From NCBI RefSeq assembly GCF_026212465.1, contig NC_080047.1, positions 44,364,059 to 44,428,058 of the forward strand: a stretch of DNA of 64,000 bases, written 5' to 3'. The stretch is from Amaranthus tricolor (Eukaryota > Streptophyta > Magnoliopsida > Caryophyllales > Amaranthaceae). Made by a program: the position numbers and the translations under genes. Under the pieces are notes generated by a model. The model searched no databases. It was not told where the DNA came from and worked only from the letters and a program-made list of their open reading frames with translations. Shown piece by piece: positions 35,316 through 49,819 of the stretch (positions are counted from its first letter, which is position 1; every line of letters begins with the position of its first letter).

Positions 35316-36057
35316 GTTATCTTGATAGCCATACTTTCACTTCAATCATCTCATTTTTTTCATAAAATTCATTTCGATTTTCCAATGTATTACCATTGGA
35401 AGATGTGGTATTCGGTGATAATTAATGAAAATTTGTAAACAAAATAACTTCTTTGTGATTAAAGTTTCATCACCATGGGAATGACATTGAACTTTAGATG
35501 AAATTTTACACTATAAATCATTCTCATTACAACCATTTAGTACCATTAACCAGACGTGTCGTAACATGTTTTTTTTGACTAGGATTATCTCATTTTCCTA
35601 ACACATTTTGCTTAAAAAGGACATTATATAATTACAGTTTTACCAAAAAATAACACGATTCTACTAGGATACCTTCCAAAAAGTTTCTTAGTAATTTGGA
35701 GTTACATTACTCATACGCTTGTCAACTATTGCCTTTTCTTTCAATGTGAAACTCGAAACTTTACGCTCAAAATGTCAAAACCAATTGATAAATTGTTTTA
35801 ACATATTTGAGCTTATTGGACATAAGATGTGCTAGCAAAATAGAATCGTTCACCTTTAATAATTCTTGATATCGCTTTTTTTTTTCTATTTATGATTATT
35901 GAATATATCTTAAAAAATTAAGTTCATTGTGGGTGATTGATGGTGTTTAAAATGTTAAAAGATTTAAAGTTTTGTTTAAGGTCATCTATACATATTACAT
36001 GCCTATTTAGTCTATTAACGATAATCATTTAATCTAAAAAAAACGATAATTATTTTG

Positions 36058-36640
36058 TTATGATAACATTTATTTATTTATTTATTTATTTAATGTTATA
36101 TTACCTTAATACCCTGTGACTTTTCGGTTGACCTTGACTCTCGGTCAAGGGGCTTTTTCTAAACTTCTTAACCAGCTTGCTTGATCATTAAGTTAGTAAC
36201 TTCCTTAATCCTAAAATAACTACCCACTACCATCCATCATACCCATGATGATCTACTCTCTCCCAAAAATAACTCCCTCTCCACCATTATAAAAGGAGGC
36301 AACCAACATCAATTAAGGGCAATGAAAAAAACCATACTGAAACTCCTCAAAAATCCCTACTCACGATCATCTTCATTAACTTATCCAAATACAAACCACT
36401 TCTACCCAGACATCTGTGTTCTTGCAGTCAATTTATTATCATTTATTCATTGATCTCTCATCTCTGGTTTAACTTGAGCGTCGGAGGGATTTTCCGAGAG
36501 ATCACCCCCGGGCAAGGCTAACGTGTTGCATTGCAGGAACTCAGGTCACCTCCCTTTCATTGATTGCCGATCTCGATAACGCTTCCGCTTTAAGTATTCC
36601 AAGTGCCTCGCACTTCCTCGTTTCATAATCGATACACATT
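36058..36640 (+). mobile_element. LTR-like remnant 3' of the knottin gene
   Basis: Contains a promoter-like CCATTATAAAAGGAGG at about 36283 and, downstream, ACTTGAGCGTCGGAGGG with GGGCAAGGCTAACG, features seen in plant gypsy-type LTRs. Begins near TGTTATGATAACA; exact ends and target duplication are not visible. Only the spacer copy is undeleted. Confidence 0.45.
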
Positions 36641-36885
36641 TAAATTTAGAACACATAAACATATTCATTATTATTGCATAACCAATGGTGCACACAGGTA
36701 AAGTACATCATAGTTGCTACTAAGTTGCTGAACTCACCTAGTTAGCGTTTCGAAAAGAGAAAATACATGTGAACAACTTCAAATACAAAAAAAAAAAACA
36801 CAATATAAAAATTTATTTTAAGTATGTATCACAAAGCTTTGTGATCTGATCCATTTAATGATAATTATAGTGCGCTTGCGTCCCT

Positions 36886-37127
36886 TCAAACAACCTGGCA
36901 CTGATACGAATCAGGAGCGACAGCAACACACCCATATGGTTCGCAACATTCACGTACACCAGGTTCACATGAATGTCCCTCATGGTCTTCACAACCTACA
37001 GGCTCACACTGGTGAACACCTAGAGAAACTTCCAAACATTTAAGTCCTTCACAACAGTCTGGATTGACAGAATTACATGGTTGTTCTTCTACAACACAAG
37101 CTTTAACAGAAATCATTTGTAACATCA
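36886..37127 (-). pseudogene. Double-knottin type B, exon 2 only (spacer copy)
   Basis: Exon 2 with all 12 Cys in the usual spacing, but two substitutions: Pro to Leu in the loop before the sixth Cys and Gly to Asp in the last loop. Upstream, the intron runs into about 420 bp of (TA)n and then directly into the truncated solo LTR. Exon 1 and the signal peptide start are therefore absent, so a secreted product is not expected. Confidence 0.85.
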
Positions 37128-37167
37128 CTGCATAAGCCATAAAGATTTAAACTATTAGCATACGTAT

Positions 37168-37594
<427 letters not shown>

Positions 37595-37599
37595 CGTAT

Positions 37600-39500
37600 A
37601 GTGACGCTTACAGGTACGTACACGCAGTAACTAACCCTTATATGCAATTTGCTTTAAGACATTATTGTTTATTTTGATAGTATGCATTGTATCGAAACTA
37701 TGAAGTACTAGTGAGTACACTTTATATGAAGAGCTATCGACTATGAAATCCTTGCACTTAGAATAGTTTAGAGAATGAGAGTGTTAATAGAAGGCGGGAA
37801 CCACCCCCTTATTTATTTAAGAATTAGATTATGCCTTAATCGGAGTAAGAATGACTCCGTTATAGGTGAATTTCCTATTCTATTGAGTGGCTCAGTGGGT
37901 TTGCGCTGCTATCCCAGGGCGCTCATTGATAGTTGAGTGGAAGTTATTCCCATCTGATAAGGTACTAGATTACGATTAGCTGGCGTGACTCAACTGGATT
38001 ATGTCTAGTTGTTTTATTAGTACCCTAGGTGAGGTTCGACGGGACCACCGTAAGGGGGGTATGAGCATGCTTGGGTCATTGGGCGCCGGGAGGCCGATAA
38101 CGCCCCTTGAACGAGGTGTTACCATGCGAGCCTTGCAAACCCCAATTTGGTGGCCTCTTCACTGGTTTAGTACCTCAGTGTGTTAGTTTTTCCCGAAGGT
38201 AGGACCAGAGAGGGTCAGCTGGAGGGGGAATGAGCTCATACTTTGCCAATGGGTGCCGGGAGGCCAATAACGCCCTTGGCCGTGTCACTATGCCAGGAAG
38301 TAGAGAAAAGATCCACTGATATAAAGTTATTCAGTGATAGAAAGTTTATTCGTTGATCGAAAGTTATTTAATGATAGAAGGTTCATTCTTTGATAGAAAG
38401 CTTACATTGATAGAATGTTTACTCTTTGATAGAATATTTACTCATTGATAGAACATCTACTTATTGATAGAATAGTTTATACTAGTGAGAAGTGTGCCTA
38501 AGTTAAGTTATCTCAAGGGTATTACAAACTATGATCACACTTACCTTAAGATAGACAAGCTCTATAAGGTCATGTGTTAGGTATTCTGTTAATGCCTTGG
38601 TCGAGTCGAACTATACATGGGTTGCAAGAGTTTATGTTTGAAAAGAGGAGCGTGAAGACCTGCATTCTACCCAAGAACACATGGTCTGGGTTGGAAAGCA
38701 CGTAATGAAATTAAGAAGTATAAGTGGCCGATAAACGGTTGCTATCTGTGCTTGCGTCTTATGAAATCATCTTATGTTGTTTTATAATATAATGTTATCT
38801 AGTAGTTGGCCTTATTATATTTGATGCTAGTTACTGACGTGTACGTGTTTGTGTTTATGTTTGATTGTTGATGACCTTCTATGTTTGTCCTGCTATGACA
38901 CATTGGCCTTTGGTTTAATGTCGAGCAGCAGGAGGATCATAGACAGGCGTAGCAGGTACTGGAGCTTCTTTTGCATAGCATTGCATTGGGGGAGAGTGAC
39001 GAGGGTGGAGCATAACCTATGTCGTACCGCTATCTTTCGATTTTGTAGCTTTGGTTATCTTTTGTAAACCTTGGTTGTATATGTTTGTTATTTGGCCTTG
39101 TGTCTTCCCTCGTATATTTGTATTTCCGCTGCGTAGTTTATAACTCTGTATGGTTTTAAGGAGTTAAGTCTTTCTAAAACGCAAACGTCGACACTAGAAC
39201 CACGATCCATGCTTGGCATGTTGATTTGAGAAGCCGGCGACGAATCAATCCGCCGTGGTGTGAGATTTTAAAAGGCAATGATGCCTTAGATTAGTTTAAT
39301 GTATTATTGTGCTAATTGCCCTACCACATGTTCGATTTTTAGAAGAGATGCTGCCGAAATTTCCACTCACCTTTTTAAAAGTTAATATTTAACGTTTATC
39401 TAAAATATTTTTCTTTTCTTTTTTTTTGTAACACCCGAATTTCCTTCCGTCCTTTACGGTTTTGGTTTCGTTAAGGGGTCGGAAATTCTGGGGTGTTACA
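37600..39500 (+). mobile_element. Truncated solo LTR, right arm
   Basis: Reverse complement of 30791-32694, ending GGGGTGTTACA at 39500 and followed by the copia gag sequence. The other 1.8 kb, its second end and the target duplication are missing because the copy starts at the (TA)n junction. Confidence 0.9.
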
Positions 39501-39508
39501 GATTAACT

Positions 39509-40620
39509 AACGGGCAATTAGCAGTAATGGAGGAAAAGACTCATTCTACCATTTTGCTAAGTTTGGGTGATCATATCATCACGGAGGTCGCTGATCAGGC
39601 TACAGCGGCGGAACTATGGATAAAATTGGAGTCATTGTATATGACTAAGTCGCTGACGAACAAATTATTGCAGAAGCAGCGGTTGTTCAGCCTCCGAATG
39701 CAGTTAGGTACTCCCTTACGGGAACATCTTGAAAAACTTAACTCTATTTTACAAGATTTGCATAACTTAGATGTTAAAATAGATGATGAGGATGCTGCAT
39801 TGATGTTACTTGTGTCTCTACTGTCTAGCTATGAGAATTTTGTTGAGTCTTTTGTTGTTGGTAAAGACTCACTGACCTTAGAAGAAGTGAAGGCAGCACT
39901 TCATACTAGGGAACTTCGTCAGAAAGCTATAGGTGATAACGGGGAGAGTGGTAGTGGGTTGTTTGTTAAGTCCGGGAAATCTAAAAAGAAGAAGGGGGTT
40001 AACAAGGGCAACAATACTGGGTCGGGTGCTAGAAACGGCAATAAGGGATCTGGTAAGAGTGCGGGGAAGACCTGTTATTACTGCAAGGAACCGGGTCACT
40101 TTACGGCTAATTGTCCGGTGAGGAAGGGGCAAGTCCCAAGCCGCTGTAGTTTAGGAAAAACCGAAAGAGAACTATAATTCGGAGGAAGACTTGGCATTAG
40201 TGAGTTTTGCTAAGTCTGGGATTCTTTCTGATGATTGGGTTCTAGATTCGGGGTGTTTGTTCCATATGAGTCCGTGTCGAGATTGGTTTGACACGTATGA
40301 GTCTTGCAATGGGGGTAATGTTATTATAGGTAACAATGCACCTTGTAAGATTATGGTTATTGGGTCCATGAGATTGAGGATTAGTGATGGGCGAAAGTTG
40401 ACATTGACTAGGGTGCAACATGTCCCTGCTTTGGGGAAGAATCTGATTTCATTAGATACCTTGGATGATTTGGGGTACAATGGAGTGTTTTCGGATGGAG
40501 AGTTTTCCATTTATCGAGATTTGGAGTTGGTACTTAAGGGTATCAAGAGGAACACCCTCTATGTCTTTGAGGGTGTCACACTGTCTAGTTCTGCGGTTTG
40601 CGCATCAGTATCTCACTAGG
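39509..40620 (+). pseudogene. copia gag and protease, right
   Basis: Gag (39527-40177) with the zinc knuckle C-YY-C-KEPG-H-FTAN-C. An extra G after GTGAGGAAGG near 40128 shifts the frame here, where the left copy only has a TAG. Protease (40191-40619) keeps the D-S-G site in DDWVLDSGC. Confidence 0.85.
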
Positions 40621-40622
40621 AG

Positions 40623-41740
40623 ATGACCAAGATTTGGCACATGAGACTTGGTCATATTGGGGAGAAAGGGATGCAGCTATTGTCTAAGAGGGGTCTAATA
40701 TCCGGGATCAAGGTTGCCAACCTTGAATTTTGTGAGCATTGTGTGTTTGGGAAGAAACACAGGTCAAAGTTTAGCAAGGGTGCTCACATTACTGATGATG
40801 TGCTCGATTATATCCATTCAGATTGCTGGGGTCCATCTAGGGTTGAAGATATGGGAGGTTTTTTCTATTTTGTATCATTTGTAGATGACAAGTCCCATTA
40901 CACATGGCTTAGGTTGCTGAAGTCAAAGGATGAGGCCTTCAATGCTTTTAAGCAATGGAAAGCTTTGGTGGAGAATCGACAGGGTAGGAAGATCAAGAAG
41001 TTACGAACAAACAATGGGCTAGAGTTTTGCAAAGAGGAGTTTAATCAGTTCTGTGCAGATGAGGGTATTGGTCGGCATCATACCGTCATGAGGACACCAC
41101 AGCAGAACGGTGTTGCAGAGCGGATTGCTTGAGAGAGTTCGATGCATGCTCTCTAATGCAGGGCTTGGGAGGAGGTATTGGAGTGAAGTTGTGATAACAG
41201 CTTGTTACATCATCAATAAGGGTTCTCATTCAGGAATTGACTTCAAAATCCCATTTGAGATCTGCAGTGGTAAGTTTCCTAGTTTCTCTAATTTGAAGAT
41301 TTTTGGCTATATTGCTTATTGTCATGCGAGTGAAGGTAAGCTGGATCCACGAGCTAAGACGGGGTGTTTTTTTGGGTACGGTGATGGTTGACGGGGTTTA
41401 GGATCTATTCACCTTCGGAGGGTCGGGTCATTCTTAGTAGGAATGGCACTTTTAATGAGAGCACCATTTATTCCAAGAAGAGCTCAGAGTCTTCTGATTT
41501 GGGAAAATAAGGGGAGAACTTGCTGTAGACAGATGGAGTACTTGAGGTATATCAGTCATCCATTGCTGATTTACCTCGAGTGCAATTTATTGATGATGAT
41601 GTTGAGGTTCCAGTGCCGAGTACTCCTAAACCTGAGGTTGTTCCATCTTCTCCTAACTTTAGGGAGGAGGTGGAGCAGTCTAATCAGGGGTCATCTAATC
41701 TGACACTATTCTTGAGAAACCTAGACGAGTTATCAAGAAG
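40623..41740 (+). pseudogene. copia integrase, right
   Basis: Same layout as the left copy, but the second catalytic Asp is changed: LRTNNGLEF here against LRIDNGLEF on the left. Frameshifts after AERI and in the linker (41443-41703) are shared. Confidence 0.85.
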
Positions 41741-41749
41741 CTTGTTAGA

Positions 41750-42931
41750 TTGATTGAAGAGATGGAAGGAAGAAATTACTTTGTTGAGAATTTGACAGGT
41801 TATGCATTGAGTGTAGCTGATGATGTAGAGTCATATGAACCTTCCACGTATAAACAAGCAATTAGTTGTAGTAAGTCGGCGCAATGGCTTGCTGCAATGG
41901 GTGAAGAGATGCAGTCTCTTTACAAGAACAGAGTGTGGGAACTTGTGAAGGTACTAGAGGGGAGAAAGCTTGTAGGGTGCAAGTGGATTTTTAAGAAGAA
42001 AGAAGGATCATCTAAATCTGAGAAAGTTCGTTTTAAGGCTAGGCTAGTTGCAAAAGGGTTCAGTCAAGTAGAAGGGGTTGACTTCGTGGAGATATTCTCA
42101 CCAGTGGTTCAACATACTTCTATTCGTGTGCTATTGTCGATTATAGCACATTTTGACCATGAGCTAGAGCAGCTGGATGTTAAGACGGCTTTCCTTCATG
42201 GCGATTTGGAGGAGGAGATTTTGATGAAGTAGCCCGAGGGATTCGAGATTCCAGGAAAAGAGCACTATGCATGTAGATTGCTAAAGTCATTGTATGGACT
42301 TAAGTAATCCCCTCGGCAGTGGTACAAGAGGTTTGATTCTTTTATGGTTTCGCATGGTTTTGATAGGAACTCGTATGATTGCTGTGTGTATCATAGTAAG
42401 CTAGAAAATGGTTCCACGATTTATCTGCTGTTACATGTTGATGACATGCTTGTTGCCTCAAAGAATAAATCCGATGTTGCTAGACTTAAAGAGTTGCTTA
42501 GCTCGGAATTTGACATGAAAGATTTGGGTCCAGCTAAGAAGATTTTGGGTATGAAAATCTATAGGGATCGGGCTAGGGGTAAACTTTTCTTGACTCAAAA
42601 AAGTTACATCGAAAAAATTTTGTCTCGTTTTGGGATGGAGAAATCGAAGCCTATAAGTACACCAACATCTATAAGCTGCAAATTGTCTTTGTCTATGTCA
42701 CCTCAAACTGAGGAGGAGTTGGCGTGTATGTCTAGAGTCCCTTATGCCAACGCTGTTGGTTGCTTGATGTATGCCATGGTCTGTACTAGGCCGGATATTG
42801 CGCACGCTGTTAGTGTTGTGAGTAGGTTCATGCCTCGACCTGGGAGAGAGCACTGGCAGGGGGTGAAAAGGATTTTTCGTTATTTAAGAGGGACAACTAA
42901 TTTTTATTGTCAATTTCTTATTTTGCATTGA
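41750..42931 (+). pseudogene. copia reverse transcriptase, right
   Basis: Keeps QLDVKTAFLHGD, but the catalytic box reads HVDD instead of YVDD, and an extra TAA (42305-42307) replaces the Gln codon of LYGLKQSP. The TAG before PEGFE is shared with the left copy. RNase H is missing in the same way. Confidence 0.9.
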
Positions 42932-42985
42932 ATTTTTTATTGTTTCATTATTGTTCAACAAACTTGCTTCGGCTGTCGCACAATA

Positions 42986-44381
42986 GTTAACTAATTACAA
43001 CACATTTGAAGTTATTTTATCTGATTTTCATTAAAAAATCACTTAGTTATCTTGATAGCCATACTTTCACTTCAATCATCTCATTTTTTTCATAAAATTC
43101 ATTTCAATTTTCCAATGCATTACTATTGGAAGATGTGGTATTCAGTGATAATTAATGAAAAATTCTAAACAAAATAACTTCTTTGTGATTAAAGTTTCAT
43201 CACCATGGGAATGATATTGAACTTTAGATGAAATTTTACACTATAAATCATTCTCATTACAACCATTTAGTACCATTAACCAGACGGGTCGTAACATGTT
43301 TTTTTTTTACTAGGATTATCTCATTTGCCTAACACATTTTGCTTAAAAAGGACATTATATAATTACAGTTTTACCAAAAAAATAACACGATTTTACTAGG
43401 ACACCTTCCAAAAAGTTTCTTAGTAATTTGGAGTTAAATTACTCATACGCTTGTCAACTATTGCCTTTTCTTTCAATGTGAAACTCGAAACTTTACGCTC
43501 AAAATGTCAAAACCAATTGATAAATAGTTTTAACATATTTGAGCTTATTGGACATAAGATGTGCCAGCAAAATAGAATCGTTCACCTTTAATAATTCTTG
43601 ATATCGCTTTTTTTTTTTTTCTATTTATGATTATTGAATATATCTTAAAAAATTAAGTTCATTGTGGGTGATTGATGGTGTTTAAAATGTTAAAAGATTT
43701 AAAGTTTTGTTTAAGGTCATCTATACATATTACATGCCTATTTAGTCTATTAACGATAATCATTTAATCTAAAAAAAACGATAATCATTTTGTTATGATA
43801 ACATTTATTTATTTATTTATTTAATGTTATATTACCTTAATACCCTTAGACTTTTCGGTTGACCTTGACTCTCGGTCAAGGGGCTTTTTCTAAACTTCTT
43901 AACCACCTTGCTTGGTCATTAAGTTAGTAACTTCCCTAATCCTAAAATAACTACCCACTACCATCCATCATACCCATGATGATCTACTCTCTCCAAAAAT
44001 AACTCTCTCTCCACCATTATAAAAGGAGGTTGCAGGAACTCAGGTCACCTCCCTTTCATTGATTGCTGATCTCGATAACGCTTCCGCTTCAAGTATTCCA
44101 AGTGCCTCGCACTTTCTCGTTTGATAATCGAAACACATTTAAATTTAGAACACATAAACATATTCATTATTATTGCATAACCAATGGTGCACACAGGTAA
44201 AGTACATCAGAGTTGCTACTAGGCTGCTGAACTCACCTAGTTAGTGTTTTGAAAAGAGAAAATACATGTGAACAACTTCAAATACGAAAAAAAACACAAT
44301 ATAAAAATTGATTTTAAGTATGTATCACAAAGCTTTGTGATCTGATCCATTTAATGATAATTATAGTGCGCTTGCGTCCCT
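42986..44381. repeat. 3' flank of knottin B with LTR-like remnant, right
   Basis: Reverse complement of 25910-27306 and shares its 231-bp deletion (junction AAAAGGAGGTTGCAGG near 44030). No gene. Confidence 0.7.
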
Positions 44382-44893
<512 letters not shown>

Positions 44894-45590
44894 CCCCGCT
44901 ATTATTGCTCGCTTGAAATTAAAGGATGAAAGTTATTGTGTGTAGTAAACTTATAAATTTAGGCTATGGTTTTTTTGTGTAGACTTCCCACTTTCTTTCT
45001 TTCTATTTATAGAAGTTGTGATCCTCTAATAATAATTTTTAATTCAAATTTGTGAATATTTTTATATTTGCTCAGCTACTTCAAAGATTCTACTTATTAC
45101 ACACAATGTTGTTATGTGATGTATTACTAATTCTTTATTATACAGCAAATAAAAAAAAATATTAAAAAACTCAATGGGACGAAGCAATTAATAGAACAAA
45201 TAAAGACAACTGGCGTCTTGTATGAGACCAAAAATCATTATGATCTAGGTCTATGTAATTAGCTCATTTTTAAGTTGATCATTAATTTAAAATAATAAAT
45301 GATCGCGTTATTAGGTTATAAGTAATCACTTTAACTCTATAAAAAATGATTTCTCTAATATATAAGTAATTTTGTTAACACGGTGAATATAAATTTGATC
45401 AGCCCAACAAAAATGGTGTTACCATAATATCTAGTTATTTGAAAACTAATACAATTGATTAATATATACAATATGAACATTAATTATGGATGATTTTATT
45501 ATAAAGATATCATAATTAAGGAATTCATAAATCTATCTCAGCATCTAAAAGAAAAAATAATAATAATTCTCCAGTTCTTTAGAGTGTAAT

Positions 45591-45635
<45 letters not shown>

Positions 45636-45895
45636 GTGATAAATTAGTAATACATCATATAACAACATTGTGTGCAAGTAGAATGTTGACCTGACATTTA
45701 ATAGCAACAACCGGCCATGAAAAAAAAAAAACTAAAAATTGTAATTCTTTTTTAAAATTATCGTAAGAGGATCACAACTTCTATAAATTGAAAGAAAGAA
45801 ATAGGGAAGTCTACAGAAAAAATAACCTAAATTTTGCAAATATACTACACACACAACTTTCATCAATAGAGAATTTCAAGCAAGCAATATAGAGG
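44894..45895. promoter_or_regulatory. Shared inverted intergenic region of the knottin pair, right
   Basis: Mirror of 24438-25439. The TATA-like CTATAAAT at 45781 lies about 115 bp upstream of the type A start codon. An (AAT)n run is at about 45595-45638. Confidence 0.6.
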
Positions 45896-46298
45896 ATGGA
45901 AAATCACAAGCAAATCAAATTGGCAACATTTTTCATCCTTGCAACATGTTATTTTCTTTCTTCTCTTTTCGTTTTTACATATACAAATTTGATTGATTTA
46001 TAGCGTATATAAAAAGATACGTATGCTAATAGTTTAAATCTTTATGGCTTATGCAGTGATGTTGCAAATGATTTCTGTTAAAGCTTGTGTTGTAGAAGAA
46101 CAACCATGTAATTCTGTTAATCCAGACTGTTGTGAAGGACTTGAATGTTTGGAAGTTTCTCCAGGTGTTCACCAGTGTGAGCCTGTAGGTTGTGAAGACC
46201 ATGAGGGACATTCATGTGAGCCTGGTGTACGTGAATGTTGTGAACCATATGGATGTGTTGCTGTTGCTCCTGGCTCGTATCAATGCCAGGCTGTTTGA
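45896..46298 (+). CDS. Secreted acidic double-knottin peptide, type A (right arm)
   Basis: Exon 1 at 45896-45947, 109-bp GT-AG intron, exon 2 at 46057-46298. Start MENHKQIKLATFFILAT; the spliced signal peptide ends in VKA before CVVEEQPC. Two six-Cys repeats as in the left copy, with which it is identical in protein. The intron here is short and without (TA)n, probably the ancestral form. Head to head with the type B gene at 44893. Confidence 0.8.
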
Positions 46299-47112
46299 AG
46301 GGATGCTTGCATACTACAAATATAATGAATGGATCTTAAGGCTTTGTGATATTGAATATTATCTTTTATGTTGTGTGTTTGTTTTCCGTATTTGAAGTTG
46401 TTCACATGTCTTTTTTCTTTTCAAAAAGCTAACTAGGTGAGTGTCGCCTAGCTAGTAGCAACTATGATGTACTTTATCTTTTTGCATCATATGTTTATAA
46501 AAATAAAAATGTGAAATACTTAATTATATTTCATTATGACATGCTTTAATAATACGTTCTTAATCCAATGCATTTTAGGTAAGCTCAAATATTTTCTAAT
46601 TTCTATTCAAAATTTCTCATTCTTGCAAGCTCATCCAATAGATTGTAACCTTAAACATTAGAGCGTCTCATAAATTAAAAAACAAGCTAAACCTCACTTG
46701 AAGTTTGACAACTCTCTCTTACTCCATTCAAACCCTAATTATTAGACCCATAGATAAAATCATAAAATAATTACATATACCTTATATATATGAACATTTC
46801 ATTACATCATTTCACTATAAAAAGTACAATTGCTTAAAAAAAAAATAAATATAAAAACACGCAAAAGTTCTAAACATACAATTATTTGGTTCGAGTTTGT
46901 ACAAACCAAAATTAAAATTCTAGCAAAGGATATAATTCATAAAATTCCAATAGGTACAAATTTTGCCTTGTCTCTCTTTTTTATTCGGGGCTTCGCTAGA
47001 GAATTCATACAGATAATTAAGAGGTGAGAATAAATCAAACCCTTTTCATAGAATTAAACGGAAAAGTCTTTATCCATTAGACTGACCCATGATTCTTATC
47101 CTGTTAATAAAA

Positions 47113-47637
47113 CTAGTTGATAACACCAGGAAGAAGAATATCCAACAAATTACCCACATTAAGATTAGCGGAACCATTGTTATTGACAGATTGAAGAAAA
47201 GTAGAAAACTGGAATAACGCACCAGGTTGAAGGGTTGTAAAAATCCTGCATCCGGCACCTGAACCGCCAATGTTCACTCTCAGAGTGTTGAGATTAGCAT
47301 TAGTAATGGGCCCATTAAGAACATTCGTCACATTAAGGGTGATTCCGAAGGCGCCGGTTGCGGAGGTGTTGACGGCGGCGATGACGGCGTCGTTAAGAGT
47401 GATTTGGACGGTGGCGTTGACGAGAGGAGGCGTGAGTAAGGTGGCGGGGAAGGTTAAAGTGGGTGAGCAAGTAAGTGTTCCATTGATGTTGACGGCGGTT
47501 ATGTTTATGTTGTTGAGGATGAGACCAACGGGGAGTTGTTGAGCATTGGATTTGGGTATGGTGGTGGTGGTGGCGGCGGTGACGAAGATGAGTACAAGAG
47601 AAAGAGTAATGGGTGAGATTTTGGTTGTGGAAGCCAT
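47113..47637 (-). CDS. Phylloplanin-like secreted protein 2 (right arm)
   Basis: Protein identical to the copy at 22697-23221: signal peptide, LTCSPTLTF and GAGCRIFTT Cys sites. The 3' flank differs by a single base (ATTAACAGG against ACTAACAGG) over the part compared, which implies a very recent common origin or conversion. TATA box at 47747-47756. Confidence 0.75.
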   Translation of the reverse strand: MASTTKISPITLSLVLIFVTAATTTTIPKSNAQQLPVGLILNNINITAVNINGTLTCSPTLTFPATLLTPPLVNATVQITLNDAVIAAVNTSATGAFGITLNVTNVLNGPITNANLNTLRVNIGGSGAGCRIFTTLQPGALFQFSTFLQSVNNNGSANLNVGNLLDILLPGVIN

Positions 47638-47746
47638 TGTTGGTTAATGGTTGAGAGCTTATAAGAGGTTGAATTAAGGTTTAGAATGGTGATTAGGGTT
47701 TTGGTTTTGGCTGTTTTTGTGGAGATATAGAGGGTGTTGGGTGAGT

Positions 47747-47756
47747 TATTTATAGG
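47747..47756 (-). promoter_or_regulatory. TATA box of phylloplanin-like gene 2, right
   Basis: Minus-strand CCTATAAATA, mirror of 22578-22587. Confidence 0.7.
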
Positions 47757-48543
47757 CATGCATGTTTGAAGGAATTTGAAAAGTAAGGGTATAAGCTTTG
47801 CAACTTGCTAATCCAATTTGGATAACATAATAAAATATACTATTGTTTTTTCCATCACTTTTAAGCACTTTAACAAGTTGTGGAAAATAATAATATATAA
47901 GATTTTGATATCGAATCTTAGCTAATTTTATTTTCCCCTCATCCTATCTTATGCTCGAGAAAAATAAATTGTGTGGATGTATTGCTACAATATAATATAC
48001 TTTTAGTTGGATATTTTTAGTGATATTTAATTTAAATGTCACTACTTTAAATTTCTATTGGTATATGTAGTAGATTTATTGATATTTATTAGACCATTTA
48101 GCATTATAATAAAAAAAAACCATACTAATGTATTCCGAGATATAATGTCTAGTGGCATTTCTCATAAATGTCACTATATCTACTATTGTAATAATTATAT
48201 ATGTCAGTAAATACCAAATTATCACTAATCACTTTATTTATAGGGATCTTTAAATTAAAAACCAATAATTATTAACCTTAAAATATAAATCAGTGACACT
48301 TTTTAATGTCATTATTAAAATCTATATCACGAAAAGTTAATTTTATCGTACAGTATATACCAATCCAAAGGATTTAAAAATGCTCATAAAGCACTTTAAG
48401 CTCTATATTTCCTCCTACGTTGTATCCATGTCACTTTACAATATATGTGATCTCCTAAATAAACCGAACTAGATAATCCTTTAACGTTTGACATAACAAT
48501 CAACTTGAAGAAGCAAAATTCAAGATCCTATGTATATTATAAC

Positions 48544-48776
48544 TAGCATTAAAATTGAGTTAATCCTTAGTATTAAAATCAGTTCTTTAAGTATATTTTT
48601 TTACTATATCATTATATGATCTTAAATTCGTATATTTATTTAAAATTTATATGATAGATAAAAGGGAAATTGTATGATTTATAGCTGAAAAAAAAAATAG
48701 ATATCAAAACTTTACTAATACAAGGGTCTTTTTTAATCTTTTGCCTAAAACCCAAAAATTATCAGAAACGACACTG
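48544..48776. mobile_element. hAT-like MITE, partial, right
   Basis: Mirror of copy 4; ends with CAGAAACGACACTG at 48776. Confidence 0.5.
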
Positions 48777-49819
48777 ATAAGAAGGATTTTATTTTATATG
48801 GCTCCTACTGTTCTGTCACATTATTCTTTTATCATATCCATGTGAAGAGTTGCTACTTTATTATCCTCTAAGGTTTACCATTAGTGCTTGCCACTTAAAT
48901 AGTTGGTATGATATTAATTTCTAGTTAAGTTTGTTACATTTTTTATTTTTATTTTGTATTGATGATCTGATTTGCGGTATTTTTCTTTTTACGAAAATAA
49001 TCTCTATTCCTTTTTTAAAAATTTATCCATATTTTTTTTCTTTTTAAATATTATTCACTACAATCTAAATCTCTTGTCTTATTCCTCTAACAATTAAACT
49101 ACTTCTTAATTTTTATATTATATTTTTAGATAAAAAATTCAAAGGGACGAAGGAGTAGTTTAATAGTTGTATTGTAAACTTGTAATTCATTAGGTAGTAG
49201 GTGAAATATTTAATAATAAAAAAAATTGTTTAAAATTTTATTTATTGTCTCTAGCTAGAGGTTTTATACTTTGTCCAACTCATACCTAATTTAAAAAATT
49301 TATTACTTTATTTTTTAAAATGAAAAAATGGTCTTTAATTTGAAGTTACATGATTAATTCAATTATTATTTATTTAAAGTTCATATATATTAGATTATAA
49401 ACATATCACAAGATTTTCAATGTAAGTATGTAATCGCTCATAACATATTTGGAGCTTTTAGCTATTATCAGATTAAAATTTTAGTTAAAACTCCATAATA
49501 ATATTAAATCGTTGGATTTTTTTTGAATACCACTATTTAAGAGAATATACCACAAATACGAATTCATATAGTTAAGCACTTGGCATTAAATTTTCCTTTC
49601 GTGATTTTCGTGATTTTGTAAGGAGGCATCCTTAATTTGTATCACAATGTTGAAGCTCGCGAGAGACAAGGATGGACCACGCACTATGATTTTTCGTGGT
49701 TTCCCACGTTAAATTGCACTCTATGGAGTCAACTATATATGATGAAAGGAACTGGCCATTTGAAGTGTAGAAACTTCACCTTTCAACTTGCTAAGTTGCT
49801 ATGATATTATTATGTATAC

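Larger units (their letters stand above)
39501..42985 (+). mobile_element. Ty1/copia element, partial, right
   Basis: Plus-strand mirror of the left copia from within gag to the 3' LTR remnant. It lacks the 5' LTR, primer-binding site and first 50 or so gag residues because the copied segment starts inside the nested solo LTR. It carries the same old stops and frameshifts as the left copy plus its own lesions. Confidence 0.9.
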
